Below, in pieces: positions 19,027-28,101 of a stretch of DNA of 64,000 nucleotides. Numbering within the stretch: position 1 is the first letter of the stretch; each line of letters starts with the position of its first letter. The DNA is from an uncultured Bacteroides sp. (GTDB lineage Bacteria; Bacteroidota; Bacteroidia; Bacteroidales; Bacteroidaceae). The notes under the pieces are model-generated. The model was not told the DNA's origin. It saw only the letters and a program-made list of their open reading frames with translations, and made no database searches. The position numbers and the translations under genes were made by a program. Location of the stretch: the NCBI GenBank assembly GCA_900766005.1, contig CAAFTU010000109.1, positions 12,138 through 76,137 on the forward strand. Reading direction: 5' to 3'.

Positions 19027-19067
19027 CTAATTAATCATTACTAATTAATCATTACTAATTAATAAGG
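19027..19067. repeat. 14-bp tandem repeat CTAATTAATCATTA, about 2.8 copies
   Basis: Units at 19027-19040 and 19041-19054 are identical, and a third begins at 19055. It lies 20 bp before the OPT transporter start. Confidence 0.9.
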
Positions 19068-19087
19068 ATTCAACACATTTGTCGATT

Positions 19088-21079
19088 ATGAAACAAGAAC
19101 AAGAGGACAAAGTCACCGGACTTCCTGAGAACGCATTCAGGGAGTTGAAGTCGGGGGAGGTCTACAACCCGTTGATGAGCCCCAACAAGAATTATCCAGA
19201 AGTCAACCTGTGGTCGGTGTCATGGGGTATTGCCATGGCCATTCTATTCTCTGCAGCCGCAGCCTATCTCGGTCTGAAGGTGGGACAGGTATTTGAAGCC
19301 GCCATTCCTATTGCCATCATTGCCGTGGGAGTGTCGGGAGCAGCCAAAAGAAAGAATGCACTGGGCGAGAATGTCATCATCCAGTCCATCGGTGCCTGCT
19401 CGGGCGTCATTGTGGCAGGAGCCATCTTCACCTTGCCTGCCCTGTATATTCTGCAAGCCAAGTATCCGGAAATGACGGTTACGTTCATGCAGGTGTTTAT
19501 CAGCTCTTTGCTGGGCGGTATCTTAGGCATTTTGTTTTTAATTCCGTTCCGCAAATATTTTGTGAGCGACATGCACGGTAAATATCCCTTCCCGGAAGCT
19601 ACGGCCACCACTCAGGTGCTGATTTCGGGAGAAAAAGGCGGCAACCAGGCCAAACCTTTGCTGATGGCAGGACTGGTAGGAGGTCTGTACGACTTCATTG
19701 TGGCTACCTTCGGATGGTGGAACGAAAACTTCACTACCCGCGTGTGCAGCTACGGTGAAATGCTGGCAGACAAAGCGAAGCTGGTATTCAAGGTCAACAC
19801 AGGAGCAGCCGTATTGGGATTAGGATATATCGTCGGACTGAAATATGCTTCCATCATCTGTGCCGGTTCACTGGCCGTGTGGTGGATTATCATTCCCGGC
19901 ATGTCTCTTATCTGGGGCGACAGTGTGCTCAATGCCTGGAACCCGGAAATCACGTCGACCGTAGGCATGATGAGCCCGGAAGAAATCTTCAAATATTATG
20001 CAAAGAGCATCGGTATCGGCGGCATTGCCATGGCCGGTGTCATTGGCATCATCCGCTCTTGGGGCATCATCACCAGCGCCGTGGGACTGGCAGCCAAGGA
20101 AATGGGCGGCAAGGGCCATGTAGAAAAAGCGGTAATCCGCACGCAGCGCGACCTTTCCATGAAAATTATCGCTGTGGGTTCTATCATCACGCTCATCCTC
20201 GTGGTGCTGTTCTTCTACTTTGACGTGATGCAAGGCAACCTGCTGCACACCGTAGTGGCTATTCTACTGGTGGCCGGCATCTCTTTCCTGTTTACTACCG
20301 TAGCCGCCAACGCCATTGCCATTGTGGGCACCAACCCGGTTTCCGGAATGACGCTGATGACCCTGATCCTGGCCTCTGTAGTGATGGTGGCTGTGGGCTT
20401 GAAAGGCCCCTCCGGTATGGTGGCAGCCCTCGTGATGGGAGGTGTGGTGTGTACCGCTCTTTCCATGGCAGGTGGATTTATCACTGACTTGAAAATCGGC
20501 TACTGGCTCGGCAGCACTCCGGCCAAGCAGCAGACTTGGAAGTTCTTGGGCACATTCGTTTCGGCAGCTACCGTGGGCGGTGTGATGATCATCCTCAACA
20601 AGACATACGGATTCGCCAGCGGCGCACTCGCAGCTCCGCAGGCCAACGCCATGGCAGCCGTTATCGAACCTTTGATGAGCGGTGTCGGTGCGCCCTGGCT
20701 GCTCTACGGCATCGGAGCCTTGCTGGCTGTGGTATTGACGCTTTGCAAAGTGCCTGCCCTGGCTTTTGCCCTGGGTATGTTTATCCCGCTGGAACTGAAC
20801 GTGCCGCTGGTTGTAGGTGGTGCCATCAACTGGTACATCACCAGCCGCAGCAAAGATGCTGCCCTGAATGCCGAAAGAGGCGAAAAAGGTACCCTGCTGG
20901 CTTCGGGCTTCATTGCAGGAGGTGCTTTGATGGGTGTAGTCAGTGCAGCGATGCGTTTCGGCGGCATCAACCTGCTCAACGAAGCTTGGATGAACAACAC
21001 GCTTTCGCAAGTGCTGGCATTAGGAGCTTATGCGTTGCTGATACTCTACTTCGTCAAAGCTTCGATGAAAGTAAAGTAA
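19088..21079 (+). CDS. OPT-family oligopeptide transporter
   Basis: Inner-membrane importer of 663 aa with about 15 hydrophobic helices, belonging to the bacterial oligopeptide transporter family. The N-terminal 'AYLGLKVGQVFEAAIPIAI' and the 'FPEATATTQVLISGE' segment are characteristic. Members carry peptides or metal chelates. An in-frame TTG at 19079 lies upstream, but the ATG at 19088 is the better start. It may form a unit with the DUF1460 gene 100 bp downstream, though the spacer is repeat-filled. Confidence 0.9.
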   Translation: MKQEQEDKVTGLPENAFRELKSGEVYNPLMSPNKNYPEVNLWSVSWGIAMAILFSAAAAYLGLKVGQVFEAAIPIAIIAVGVSGAAKRKNALGENVIIQSIGACSGVIVAGAIFTLPALYILQAKYPEMTVTFMQVFISSLLGGILGILFLIPFRKYFVSDMHGKYPFPEATATTQVLISGEKGGNQAKPLLMAGLVGGLYDFIVATFGWWNENFTTRVCSYGEMLADKAKLVFKVNTGAAVLGLGYIVGLKYASIICAGSLAVWWIIIPGMSLIWGDSVLNAWNPEITSTVGMMSPEEIFKYYAKSIGIGGIAMAGVIGIIRSWGIITSAVGLAAKEMGGKGHVEKAVIRTQRDLSMKIIAVGSIITLILVVLFFYFDVMQGNLLHTVVAILLVAGISFLFTTVAANAIAIVGTNPVSGMTLMTLILASVVMVAVGLKGPSGMVAALVMGGVVCTALSMAGGFITDLKIGYWLGSTPAKQQTWKFLGTFVSAATVGGVMIILNKTYGFASGALAAPQANAMAAVIEPLMSGVGAPWLLYGIGALLAVVLTLCKVPALAFALGMFIPLELNVPLVVGGAINWYITSRSKDAALNAERGEKGTLLASGFIAGGALMGVVSAAMRFGGINLLNEAWMNNTLSQVLALGAYALLILYFVKASMKVK

Positions 21080-21114
21080 CAACGACATAACAACTAAGCA
21101 GCCAAAAAGCAACG

Positions 21115-21168
21115 AATCAATAACAAGCTAACTAATAAATCAATAACAAGCTAAATATAACAAGCTAA
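21115..21168. repeat. Direct repeat AATCAATAACAAGCTAA
   Basis: Exact copies at 21115-21131 and 21138-21154, plus a shortened copy ending at 21168. Fills the spacer between the OPT and DUF1460 genes. Confidence 0.85.
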
Positions 21169-21178
21169 ATTACGAGTT

Positions 21179-21958
21179 ATGAAAATCGTGTTAACCATCC
21201 TCTTATGGTTGGCCGGTACTGTCGTTTATTCACAGAATCCATCTCCGGAGCATGCTCTGCAGATGGATTCTGCTGCTATGGTACGTATCGGCTGCACCTA
21301 CTTGGGCACACCTTATGTGGCCCACACGCTCGATCTGGAAGGAGAAGAGCGTCTCATTGTGAACAGACAGGAAGTAGACTGCATCCTGTTCGTGGAATAT
21401 ACCTTGGCAGAAGCTTTGGGAGGGTCGTTCAATGAAAACCTGCAGCGCATCCGCTACCGCAACGGGGTGATCGACGGCTACACCTCCCGTCTGCACTACA
21501 CCTCCGACTGGATTGAGAACGGGGTGCGGGGCGGTTTTCTGACGGATGTTACCGCCCTTCACTCCCCGCACACCCAGACATTGCATCTATCGTTTATGTC
21601 TACCCATCCGCAGCGGTATAAGAAGCTGGCTCAGTCGCCGGAAGATGTGGCCCGGATGGCCGAATGTGAGCATAGATTAACCGGAAAAGTGGTGCATTGG
21701 CTGCCGGAAGACGCCTTACCCGACGGCGGACTGCCGTGGATTCACGACGGAGACATCCTTGCCATCACCACTCAGGTGAGCGGACTGGACATCGCCCACG
21801 TAGGTATCGCGCTCTACCGGCAAGGAAAACTGCATCTGCTGCATGCCTCTTCCTCATTGAAGAAAGTCGTCATCAGCCACACACCCTTGCACCAGATGCT
21901 GAAGAAAAACAAATCATGGACTGGCATCCGCGTGATGCGGATGGCTCAGTCCAAATGA
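21179..21958 (+). CDS. DUF1460 protein (NlpC/P60-like cysteine amidase, secreted)
   Basis: Exported protein of 259 aa with a signal peptide (about 1-18). It has the DUF1460 arrangement: Cys68 in VDCILFVEY as likely nucleophile and a His in GLDIAHVGIALY, as in papain-like cell-wall amidases (N-acetylmuramoyl-L-alanine amidase-like). A periplasmic role in peptidoglycan-fragment processing is inferred. Placement behind an oligopeptide transporter would fit recycling of wall peptides. Confidence 0.82.
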   Translation: MKIVLTILLWLAGTVVYSQNPSPEHALQMDSAAMVRIGCTYLGTPYVAHTLDLEGEERLIVNRQEVDCILFVEYTLAEALGGSFNENLQRIRYRNGVIDGYTSRLHYTSDWIENGVRGGFLTDVTALHSPHTQTLHLSFMSTHPQRYKKLAQSPEDVARMAECEHRLTGKVVHWLPEDALPDGGLPWIHDGDILAITTQVSGLDIAHVGIALYRQGKLHLLHASSSLKKVVISHTPLHQMLKKNKSWTGIRVMRMAQSK

Positions 21959-22022
21959 TAAGGGTGTTCGAAGTCAAAATGAGAAGGATTTCTCACTCAA
22001 AATGATAAGAGTGCTCGAAGTT
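21951..22022. repeat. Imperfect direct repeat across the stop codons of convergent genes
   Basis: AAATGATAAGGGTGTTCGAAGT (21953-21974) recurs as AAATGATAAGAGTGCTCGAAGT (22001-22022) with two differences. The first copy covers the end of the DUF1460 gene, the second the end of lipB. Confidence 0.85.
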
Positions 22023-22659
22023 CACCCTCCAAGCGTTGCTTCACTTCGTCCATCGGAACCTCCTGTTTCAGTTCCTGGCGAAGTGAAGTAACTCCTTTAT
22101 CTACAAAACCGCAAGGATGGATGTAACTGAAATAGCGCAAATCCGTATTCACATTAAACGCCAGTCCGTGCATCGTCACATAATGACTGCTTCTCACGCC
22201 GATGGCACAGATTTTCCGTGCACGAGGCGTATCGCCTTCCAGCCACACACCCGTAGCCTTCGCCAGGCGGCCGGCCTCAATGCCATACGAAGCACACACC
22301 CGGATGACCGCCTCTTCCAGCAAATGCACATACTCTTTCAGTCCCAAGCCAAATTCCTCCAGGTTCAGGATCGGGTAGCAAACCCATTGTCCGGGACCAT
22401 GGTAAGTGATATCCCCTCCCCTGTCTATGTGATACAGCGTGGCTCCCAGACGCTCCAGCTGCTCAGGATTAAGCAACATGTTGTTCTCCTTGCCACTCCG
22501 CCCCAACGTATAGACATGCGGATGCTGACACATCACAATCCGGTTTTCATAGGCGTGCTGCTCCGATTTAGCACGCACCACCTCGTCAAACCACTCCGTC
22601 TGCCGCTCCCATGCTTCAGCATACGGCACCAAGCCCCAATCGACAAATGTTGTTTTCAT
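21997..22659 (-). CDS. lipB: Octanoyl-ACP:protein N-octanoyltransferase LipB
   Basis: Cytoplasmic enzyme that moves octanoate from acyl carrier protein to lipoyl domains, the first step of lipoate synthesis. Family motifs are clear: HVYTLGRSG, RGGDITYHGPGQWVCYP, the lysine in RARKICAIGV, HGLAFNV and the catalytic cysteine in HPCGFVDKGVTS. Length 220 aa is normal. The gcvP gene at 33202 belongs to a pathway that uses lipoate, but it is not linked here. Confidence 0.95.
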   Translation of the reverse strand: MKTTFVDWGLVPYAEAWERQTEWFDEVVRAKSEQHAYENRIVMCQHPHVYTLGRSGKENNMLLNPEQLERLGATLYHIDRGGDITYHGPGQWVCYPILNLEEFGLGLKEYVHLLEEAVIRVCASYGIEAGRLAKATGVWLEGDTPRARKICAIGVRSSHYVTMHGLAFNVNTDLRYFSYIHPCGFVDKGVTSLRQELKQEVPMDEVKQRLEGELRALLSF

Positions 22660-22758
22660 GCGTATTATAAATTAAGTGTTAACAATTAGCAATTTAGCAA
22701 TCAGCCATAGGCATAATATAAAACAGGCACTGCTTCCGCTTTGCTCTGCTTTGCCGGA

Positions 22759-23547
22759 TCAGAAGAAATAGCCGAATCCCATATTCAGATAGATGGGATA
22801 CATGGCAAACGAAATAGTGTCGAAATCCTTCTGGAATATATCATTCAGCCCCCAGGTGAGATCAGCATGAACGGTGAGGTGCTTGAAAGCCTTCCACTCT
22901 CCTCCCAGCTGCAAGCCCCACTGAAACTTCCTCAGTTCGTCCGAGAAGTCGTAAGTGGCAATGCTTCCTCCGCTGAAGTTGACGCGCGAACCGGTAGCAT
23001 CCGGAGTGCGCAGATGGCCGTCATACACATGGCCGGAGAAGTTGCCTTCGGTCATATACGACACATACGGGCCGCATGAAAGTTTCCACCGGTTGCTGAT
23101 GCGGTAGTCCACGAGCACGGGCACCGTCAAATAAGAGTTCTTCACTTTCGTCTTCACTCCTCCGGTCCACAGCCCCTGCAGCTCGCCGCCGTTCTCGTTG
23201 ATAATCTTCATACCGTAATTCTTCACGGTAGCCTCCGTATTCATATTCTTGTTCTCCAGGCGCAGTCCAAGCGTCAGCCCCCACTTTTTGGCGGCATCGA
23301 ACCACTTCGTAGCATTTCCCTCGATAGCAATGGCAATGCCCGGAGCATAACTGTCGATGCTGCGGATTTCCTCCGGCAAGGGAAGCGGTGCCGTACCACC
23401 GATGTTGAATCCGGCTTTGATGCTATATTCCCAGCCATGCAGATAAGAGTTGATGATGCTCTGCGTACGCTCCCGCTGAGCCGAAACACCGACTGCAAAC
23501 AAACTGCACAAGAGCAGTGTCAATCCTTTTTTATAGTATGTCTTCAT
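22759..23547 (-). CDS. Outer-membrane beta-barrel protein (PorT-like)
   Basis: Outer-membrane protein of 262 aa with a signal peptide (about 1-23, ending VSAQ) and alternating strands suited to an eight- to ten-strand barrel. It ends in a terminal phenylalanine (FGYFF), as outer-membrane insertion signals do. It most resembles the OMP beta-barrel/PorT group; no specific substrate. It lies downstream of the PCMD lipoprotein in the same direction, with a 21-bp repeat array between them. Confidence 0.8.
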   Translation of the reverse strand: MKTYYKKGLTLLLCSLFAVGVSAQRERTQSIINSYLHGWEYSIKAGFNIGGTAPLPLPEEIRSIDSYAPGIAIAIEGNATKWFDAAKKWGLTLGLRLENKNMNTEATVKNYGMKIINENGGELQGLWTGGVKTKVKNSYLTVPVLVDYRISNRWKLSCGPYVSYMTEGNFSGHVYDGHLRTPDATGSRVNFSGGSIATYDFSDELRKFQWGLQLGGEWKAFKHLTVHADLTWGLNDIFQKDFDTISFAMYPIYLNMGFGYFF

Positions 23548-23574
23548 TGTCTTTTTTTCGTTATTTGTTTTTCC

Positions 23575-23670
23575 GAATACTGATTCGATGTTATTGAATA
23601 CTGATTCGTTGTTACTGAATGATGATTCGTTGTTACTGAATGATGATTCGATGTTATTGAATGATTATTT
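23575..23670. repeat. 21-bp tandem array, about 4.5 copies
   Basis: Units GAATACTGATTCGATGTTATT, GAATACTGATTCGTTGTTACT, GAATGATGATTCGTTGTTACT and GAATGATGATTCGATGTTATT occupy 23575-23595, 23596-23616, 23617-23637 and 23638-23658. A fifth partial unit runs into the stop codon of the PCMD gene at 23665. Unit variants form an ABBA-like order at the 3' half and a split at the 5' half. Confidence 0.95.
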
Positions 23671-24813
23671 CACTGTCAAAGTAACTTCGTCCACACAAAG
23701 CGTACTGCCGATGGCTCCCTTGAAATAATTCCCGTTCACACTGGAAGAGAAGACAATAGCCAGTTTGTAGCCCCCTTTCTTCAGTTTTTCGGCATCCACC
23801 GTCTTGCCATTGCGCGCCACAAACGGGAACTTAAACTTCGTCCATTCTTTCTTTTCGGGCAGGTAGTCGCCTTTCACTGCCGGTTCATACTGCGCACCCC
23901 GATCCGCTTTGAAACGGGCCATCAGCACAATGCGGTCGGACGTCAGCGAGTTGCCCCCATCCAGCGAGTTCACTTTTTCGTCCACCTCATAAAGCACACC
24001 GTAGATATCACATTCATCCTGCATGCCCGGCACCGGTGTGTTGTTTTCTTCATACACCGCTCCGCGCTGGAATTTATAATAACCCTCCAGCGATACCGGT
24101 TCTTCAAAGAACGGGAAACCGAGTTGAGTAGCTGTCAGCGGATTGCTCAAAGCCGACTTCACATCGAACGAACCGATGAAGAGGTTGCCGGCAGCGATAT
24201 ACATGCTGGCCATGGCACCGAACGGACCGGTATCCTTGGTTTCCAGTTTCACATATTTACCGCCATCAAAACCTCCGTCCTTCATCTGCACGGTGGGATA
24301 ATTCAAGGAATTTCCTTTGGCCTCACCCGTCAGCTTGAAACCCGGATTACCGCTCGCCCACTCCAAGCGCTTGCCATCTTGAATTTCATAGAAGATGTGG
24401 TAAGGATTTTCGCTGCTCAGCAGTTCGAAATGGTATTTCGTGGGCAGCTGCGTCTGCCATAAGCTCACCTGATATACCGCCGTATTCGCTTGGTCCTCCG
24501 ACACCACCTTAAACTGACGGGTCTGCTTTTCGCTGAAATTATAGAACGGAGCTTCATCGCCCTTGCTATTCGTCAATGGAGCAACCGTGGCCCCCTCAGG
24601 AAGTTCGAAATGGATTTCCACCCGCTGTAAATTGACTCCCCCGGATACATACAGCTGAATTGTATGATTCTCGGCATTGATAGTGGCCTGCTGAATGTGA
24701 CTTCCCGTACATCCGTCAATAGCCGCTTCTTGATTCAACGCTTCGTCTTGAATGCAGGAGGCAAGGCTGAAAGTAAGCAATCCCGCTCCTACGATAAATG
24801 TCTTTAAATTCAT
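23665..24813 (-). CDS. PCMD-domain lipoprotein (putative carbohydrate-metabolism domain)
   Basis: Lipoprotein of 382 aa with lipobox LASC (Cys20). An N-terminal Ig-like segment (about 45-115, 'QLYVSGGVNLQRVEIHF') precedes a beta-rich C-terminal PCMD domain that ends in 'STLCVDEVTLTVK', the family's usual last strand. PCMD proteins are typical of Bacteroides and are thought to bind carbohydrate or peptide, without biochemical proof. Likely co-transcribed with the barrel protein downstream. Confidence 0.82.
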   Translation of the reverse strand: MNLKTFIVGAGLLTFSLASCIQDEALNQEAAIDGCTGSHIQQATINAENHTIQLYVSGGVNLQRVEIHFELPEGATVAPLTNSKGDEAPFYNFSEKQTRQFKVVSEDQANTAVYQVSLWQTQLPTKYHFELLSSENPYHIFYEIQDGKRLEWASGNPGFKLTGEAKGNSLNYPTVQMKDGGFDGGKYVKLETKDTGPFGAMASMYIAAGNLFIGSFDVKSALSNPLTATQLGFPFFEEPVSLEGYYKFQRGAVYEENNTPVPGMQDECDIYGVLYEVDEKVNSLDGGNSLTSDRIVLMARFKADRGAQYEPAVKGDYLPEKKEWTKFKFPFVARNGKTVDAEKLKKGGYKLAIVFSSSVNGNYFKGAIGSTLCVDEVTLTVK

Positions 24814-25013
24814 AAATTGTGCGTATTAATAATGCGTTTTACTAAATGTATTAATAAAGTGTATCATTCATGTGTTTCTGAAAGAGCATCCTTATAATAA
24901 AGAGTGTCTTTCTTAGAACACGCGACAAAGGTATCCCTTTTTTCTGTTTTTTCAGTCATAATGACACAATAAATATGCAGCTTCACCCCAGAAGACAGGA
25001 CAGAAAGTGTTCT

Positions 25014-25055
25014 GAAAAAAAGACCCCTGCTACAAGGTGTTGTAACAGGGGCTAT
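25014..25055 (-). terminator. Terminator of DUF4925-like lipoprotein gene
   Basis: On the minus strand AGCCCCTGTTACAAC, short loop, then GTAGCAGGGGTCT and a T run. Lies 22 bp after the stop at 25077. Confidence 0.9.
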
Positions 25056-25076
25056 GGATTTCATCCGTGGGGATGA

Positions 25077-25826
25077 TTATTTCTTCATCTGAAGTCCAGC
25101 TTCAAACTTAGTAGTTTTTGCCATTGCATTAGGAAGGTCTTTCAACATGCCTTTCAGCATACCAGCCATACCACCCAATGCTGTATCAGGAATAAGATCT
25201 GCAAGCTGTGCTGCCAAAGGAGCAATCTTTACTACCAATGCTTTATCGATAAAGAAGTAAGGATTCTGCTGCTCATCGTAGCGCACATTGACAGGAATAC
25301 CATTCTTCACCAACTGAAGCAGTTCAGTCAACGCATTTTGGTCTGCCTTAGTCATGCTTCCCATAATCTTTTCAAGATTCAAGAAAACGAGGATTTTGCT
25401 GTCGTCCACTTTTTGCCAAGTAGCATAGCCTACTTCAGATTCTTTCCATTCAGGAACAACCGGATTCTGTAAATCGGGAGCTTTTTCTGAATAAGTAGCC
25501 AAGATATTACCGTCTGCACCCAATGTGATGTCTTTCAGCACTTGAACCAACATACCAGAACCAAAACCATTTCCCATAGCAGGAATCATCATGATAGGCA
25601 AACCTCCCAAAGTTGCACCCGGTTCTGTTTCCCATGTCAAAACAACCGGACCCGAAACAAAAGTACCATCTTCATCCTTCACCACATCAGCCAGCTGCCA
25701 AGTACCTACCATCGGTCCTGAAATCAAGTTCTCATCACCGCCCTTGTTGTCATCATCATCACTACATGCAGTAAACAAACTCACTGAACAAATCAGCGCA
25801 AACAAAAAAAATAAATTTTTCTTCAT
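25077..25826 (-). CDS. DUF4925-like surface lipoprotein
   Basis: Lipoprotein of 249 aa with lipobox FTAC (Cys21) followed by SDDDDN, an acidic stretch after the cysteine that in Bacteroides marks lipoproteins exported to the cell surface. The domain begins GPMVGTWQLADVVKDEDG, typical of lipocalin-like DUF4925/DUF4923 relatives, and a helical C-terminus follows. Function unknown. It is divergent from the AraC-family regulator at 26090, and the two share a 260-bp control region. Confidence 0.75.
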   Translation of the reverse strand: MKKNLFFLFALICSVSLFTACSDDDDNKGGDENLISGPMVGTWQLADVVKDEDGTFVSGPVVLTWETEPGATLGGLPIMMIPAMGNGFGSGMLVQVLKDITLGADGNILATYSEKAPDLQNPVVPEWKESEVGYATWQKVDDSKILVFLNLEKIMGSMTKADQNALTELLQLVKNGIPVNVRYDEQQNPYFFIDKALVVKIAPLAAQLADLIPDTALGGMAGMLKGMLKDLPNAMAKTTKFEAGLQMKK

Positions 25827-26077
25827 GATAAATTTGAAATTAAAATTAAATTAGTTGTTGGTTTAGTTTAAAAAAGTCCGTTAATACATTTCATACTACG
25901 ACTATTCCATTTTTAAGAACTAAATACCTATTACCTTAAAAAAACGGGTGCAAAGTAACGATTAAATCAAGGATTGTGCAAGGTCATTTTTTTATAATAA
26001 TGTTCTATTTTTCATATTTGCGCCAAAACCAAGAATGAATTATAAGTTTTTCACTATGAGATTTCATAAAAATCTGC

Positions 26078-26085
26078 TAATTTTG
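26078..26085 (+). promoter_or_regulatory. -7 promoter box near AraC-type gene
   Basis: TAATTTTG ends only 4 nt before the first ATG (26090). If it is used, the message would be nearly leaderless at 26090 and the ATG at 26114, which has AAAAGAAG upstream, becomes the likelier start. Confidence 0.5.
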
Positions 26086-26089
26086 TGGC

Positions 26090-26959
26090 ATGGAACAACT
26101 AAAAGAAGCAGCAATGAATATGGATTTTCCTCAGGTAGATTTACCCATCGAGGTGCTGGCATGGACAGACGTGAATGAGGACATACTTAATATATATAAG
26201 CAGTCGTGCCGATTGCAAGCTTGCGTGGTAGCTATCTGTGTGGAAGGCACCATGAAAGCCTCCATCAACCTGCTCGACTATGAGATTCACCCCAACGATA
26301 TGATCACCCTCTTGCCGGGCACCATCATCCAGTTTAAAGAAAGGACAGAAAAGGTACGTCTTTACTTTGCCGGATTCTCGGCCCAGTGTGTAGGGCGCAT
26401 CGACGTGATGAAAAATATCGGCAATGCCTACACTAAAGTGATGGAACAGCCCGTAGTTACGCTGGAAAAAGAAACGGTGGACTACTTGAAGAAATACATT
26501 GAGCTGATTTCAAGCGCCAGCTGCAACGAGCATTTCGTCATGGTTCCTGAACTGGCTGAGCTCTACCTGCAGACCATACTCACCAGTGTGCGACTGGTTT
26601 ACACCAGTTTTCAATTCAACAACAAGGAAAGCTGTCCCAACCGCAAGAAAGACATCTGCCGCCGGCTGATTCAATGCATCAGTGAGAATTACCGCACCGA
26701 ACGACGCGCCCAGTTCTACGCCGACAAACTAGGCATTTCCCTCCAGCATCTCAGCACCACCGTAAGGCAGGTCACAGGGAAAAATGTACTCGACACCATT
26801 GCCTATGTAGTCATCATGGATGCCAAAACGAAACTCAAAGGAACCAATATGAACATTCAGGAAATAGCCTATTCGCTCAATTTTCCCAGCGCTTCGTTTT
26901 TCGGCAAATATTTCAAGCGCTATGTAGGAATGACTCCATTGGAATTCAGAAACAAATAA
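26090..26959 (+). CDS. AraC-family transcriptional regulator
   Basis: Cytoplasmic DNA-binding regulator of 289 aa. The N-terminal half is a cupin-like ligand-binding region ('ASINLLDYEIHPNDMITLLPGTIIQF'). The C-terminal half holds two helix-turn-helix units (YADKLGISLQHLSTTVRQ; IQEIAYSLNFPSASFFGKYFKR), ending in GMTPLEFRNK. The most upstream ATG is used here, but the promoter box at 26078 suggests translation may start at 26114. It is divergent from the DUF4925-like gene; that gene is a plausible target, but there is no direct evidence. Confidence 0.9.
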   Translation: MEQLKEAAMNMDFPQVDLPIEVLAWTDVNEDILNIYKQSCRLQACVVAICVEGTMKASINLLDYEIHPNDMITLLPGTIIQFKERTEKVRLYFAGFSAQCVGRIDVMKNIGNAYTKVMEQPVVTLEKETVDYLKKYIELISSASCNEHFVMVPELAELYLQTILTSVRLVYTSFQFNNKESCPNRKKDICRRLIQCISENYRTERRAQFYADKLGISLQHLSTTVRQVTGKNVLDTIAYVVIMDAKTKLKGTNMNIQEIAYSLNFPSASFFGKYFKRYVGMTPLEFRNK

Positions 26960-27374
26960 CTGGAATTCGGGAATCAGTAACGGGAGTTCGGAAATCAGTA
27001 ACTGGAATTCGGGAACAAAATGATTGACTGGTTTACTATAACAATCGTTTTGAAAACATCCAGAGAACTGTCCACTGGAAAGGAATGTATTGCATAAGGA
27101 GAGTTGCTACATGCTTACCATATGGTTTTTGACAACATTTCAATGAACTAATTAGAGTGCTCTCTATAGCAGTTTTTTCAATGCCCCTTTACTCTCTTTA
27201 AACTGCTCTCTATAGTATGCCCGCTTCCATGTACTCTCTACAGTGTCCGCTTTTGCATGCCCGCTTTCGTGCGCCCTCTATAGTCTGTCCGCTTTTTGTG
27301 TGCCTGCTTTTGCGTGTCCGCTTTGTGTGTGCCTGCTTTGTGTCCTCCCCCGTTCTCTCCGATGCCCGGCTGCA

Positions 27375-27409
27375 GCACTTTCAGAGAGTTCCGGACCTCT
27401 CAGCAGTGC
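27375..27409 (-). ncRNA. Possible small RNA hairpin behind a tRNA-like promoter
   Basis: On the minus strand GCACT-GCT-GAGAG, loop GTCCGGAA, CTCTC-TGAA-AGTGC folds as two stacked perfect 5-bp stems separated by an internal loop. It begins about 50 nt after the promoter-like box at 27467-27474. No terminator is evident and no family recognised; it does not have the flanking GGA of the SRP RNA tip. Confidence 0.3.
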
Positions 27410-27466
27410 GGTGCATTTCCTTGGCGGATGTTACGTCGGGCGGGCTTTTGTTCCCCTTGTTCGATG

Positions 27467-27474
27467 CAAAGATA
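27467..27474 (-). promoter_or_regulatory. Orphan minus-strand promoter box resembling the tRNA promoters
   Basis: GCACTATCTTTGCATCG on the minus strand; compare GCACTACCTTTGCATCG ahead of tRNA-Asp. No gene follows on that strand for over 1.5 kb. Confidence 0.5.
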
Positions 27475-27799
27475 GTGCAGTAAATCGACATTGTCAAATT
27501 TCAACCCCTCCAAATGTTAAAAATCAGTTAAAATAAAAAGGTAAATTTTATATTGTCCGTATTTTTCAGCTATTATAGCAGCTATATATCTGATTAAAAG
27601 TGTATTACATACTTTAATTGTTACATAGATTTCAGTATAATACAGCGGATAAAAAATAGAATCTTCTGCTTTATCTTACTGCAAACGCACATCCTTTTAC
27701 GCGCAAGCGAGCATGCATATACGCAAGCGAACTTGCATATACGCGCGCAGGTAAATAAGCTATATACGCGCAAATAAGCGTGCTTTATTCGCGCAGGTG

Positions 27800-27849
27800 G
27801 GCATCCCTCATCGTGCTAGCGAGCGGCATCCCTCATCGTGCTGGCGAGC
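27800..27849. repeat. 25-bp tandem repeat, two copies
   Basis: GGCATCCCTCATCGTGCT then A or G then GCGAGC, at 27800-27824 and 27825-27849, with one difference between copies; a partial third copy (GGGCATCC) follows. Confidence 0.9.
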
Positions 27850-28101
27850 GGGCATCCACGCATCCTTCACCAGCGAAGGACGCAGTTTTACGGATACCAA
27901 ACAGAAGGCTAAGCTTTGCAGGAAAGAAAGATATTTTTTGACAGAACAAAAGCTTATCTATCGCCGGCAAGCAGTCTATTGCGAAGAACGGAAACAGGGA
28001 AAGTGAATGTCGTTTGCCTCCCGCAGCATCCTCTTTAAACCTTTCAAAATGTTAAAACAATAATGCACACTTGAGCTATATCTGTGCAATTTTTCAATAT
28101 T

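Larger units (their letters stand above)
26960..28101. other. Gene-free block with many short repeats
   Basis: Over 1.1 kb without a credible gene. From 26958 there are near-copies of TAACTGGAATTCGGGAA. From 27150 to 27350 CTCTCTATAGT-type and GCCTGCTTTTGCGTGTCCGC-type pieces recur. A minus-strand promoter-like box lies at 27467 and a hairpin at 27375-27409. From 27690 to 27850 pieces built of ACGCGCAAGCGA recur, including the 25-bp tandem at 27800. Frames seen here are low-complexity and not protein-like. Confidence 0.6.

Noticed and set aside
20264..21010. Minus-strand open frame of 248 codons
   Set aside because: Antisense to the OPT transporter; His/Gln/Arg-rich shadow.
27375..27409. SRP (4.5S) RNA because of the GGTCCGGAA string
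   Set aside because: The GGA that must follow the loop and the AGCAG of the symmetric bulge are missing.
27217..27536. Plus-strand frames of 88-97 codons rich in Cys, Ala, Leu
   Set aside because: Read from short repeated CCGCTTTTG-type pieces; no protein-like pattern.
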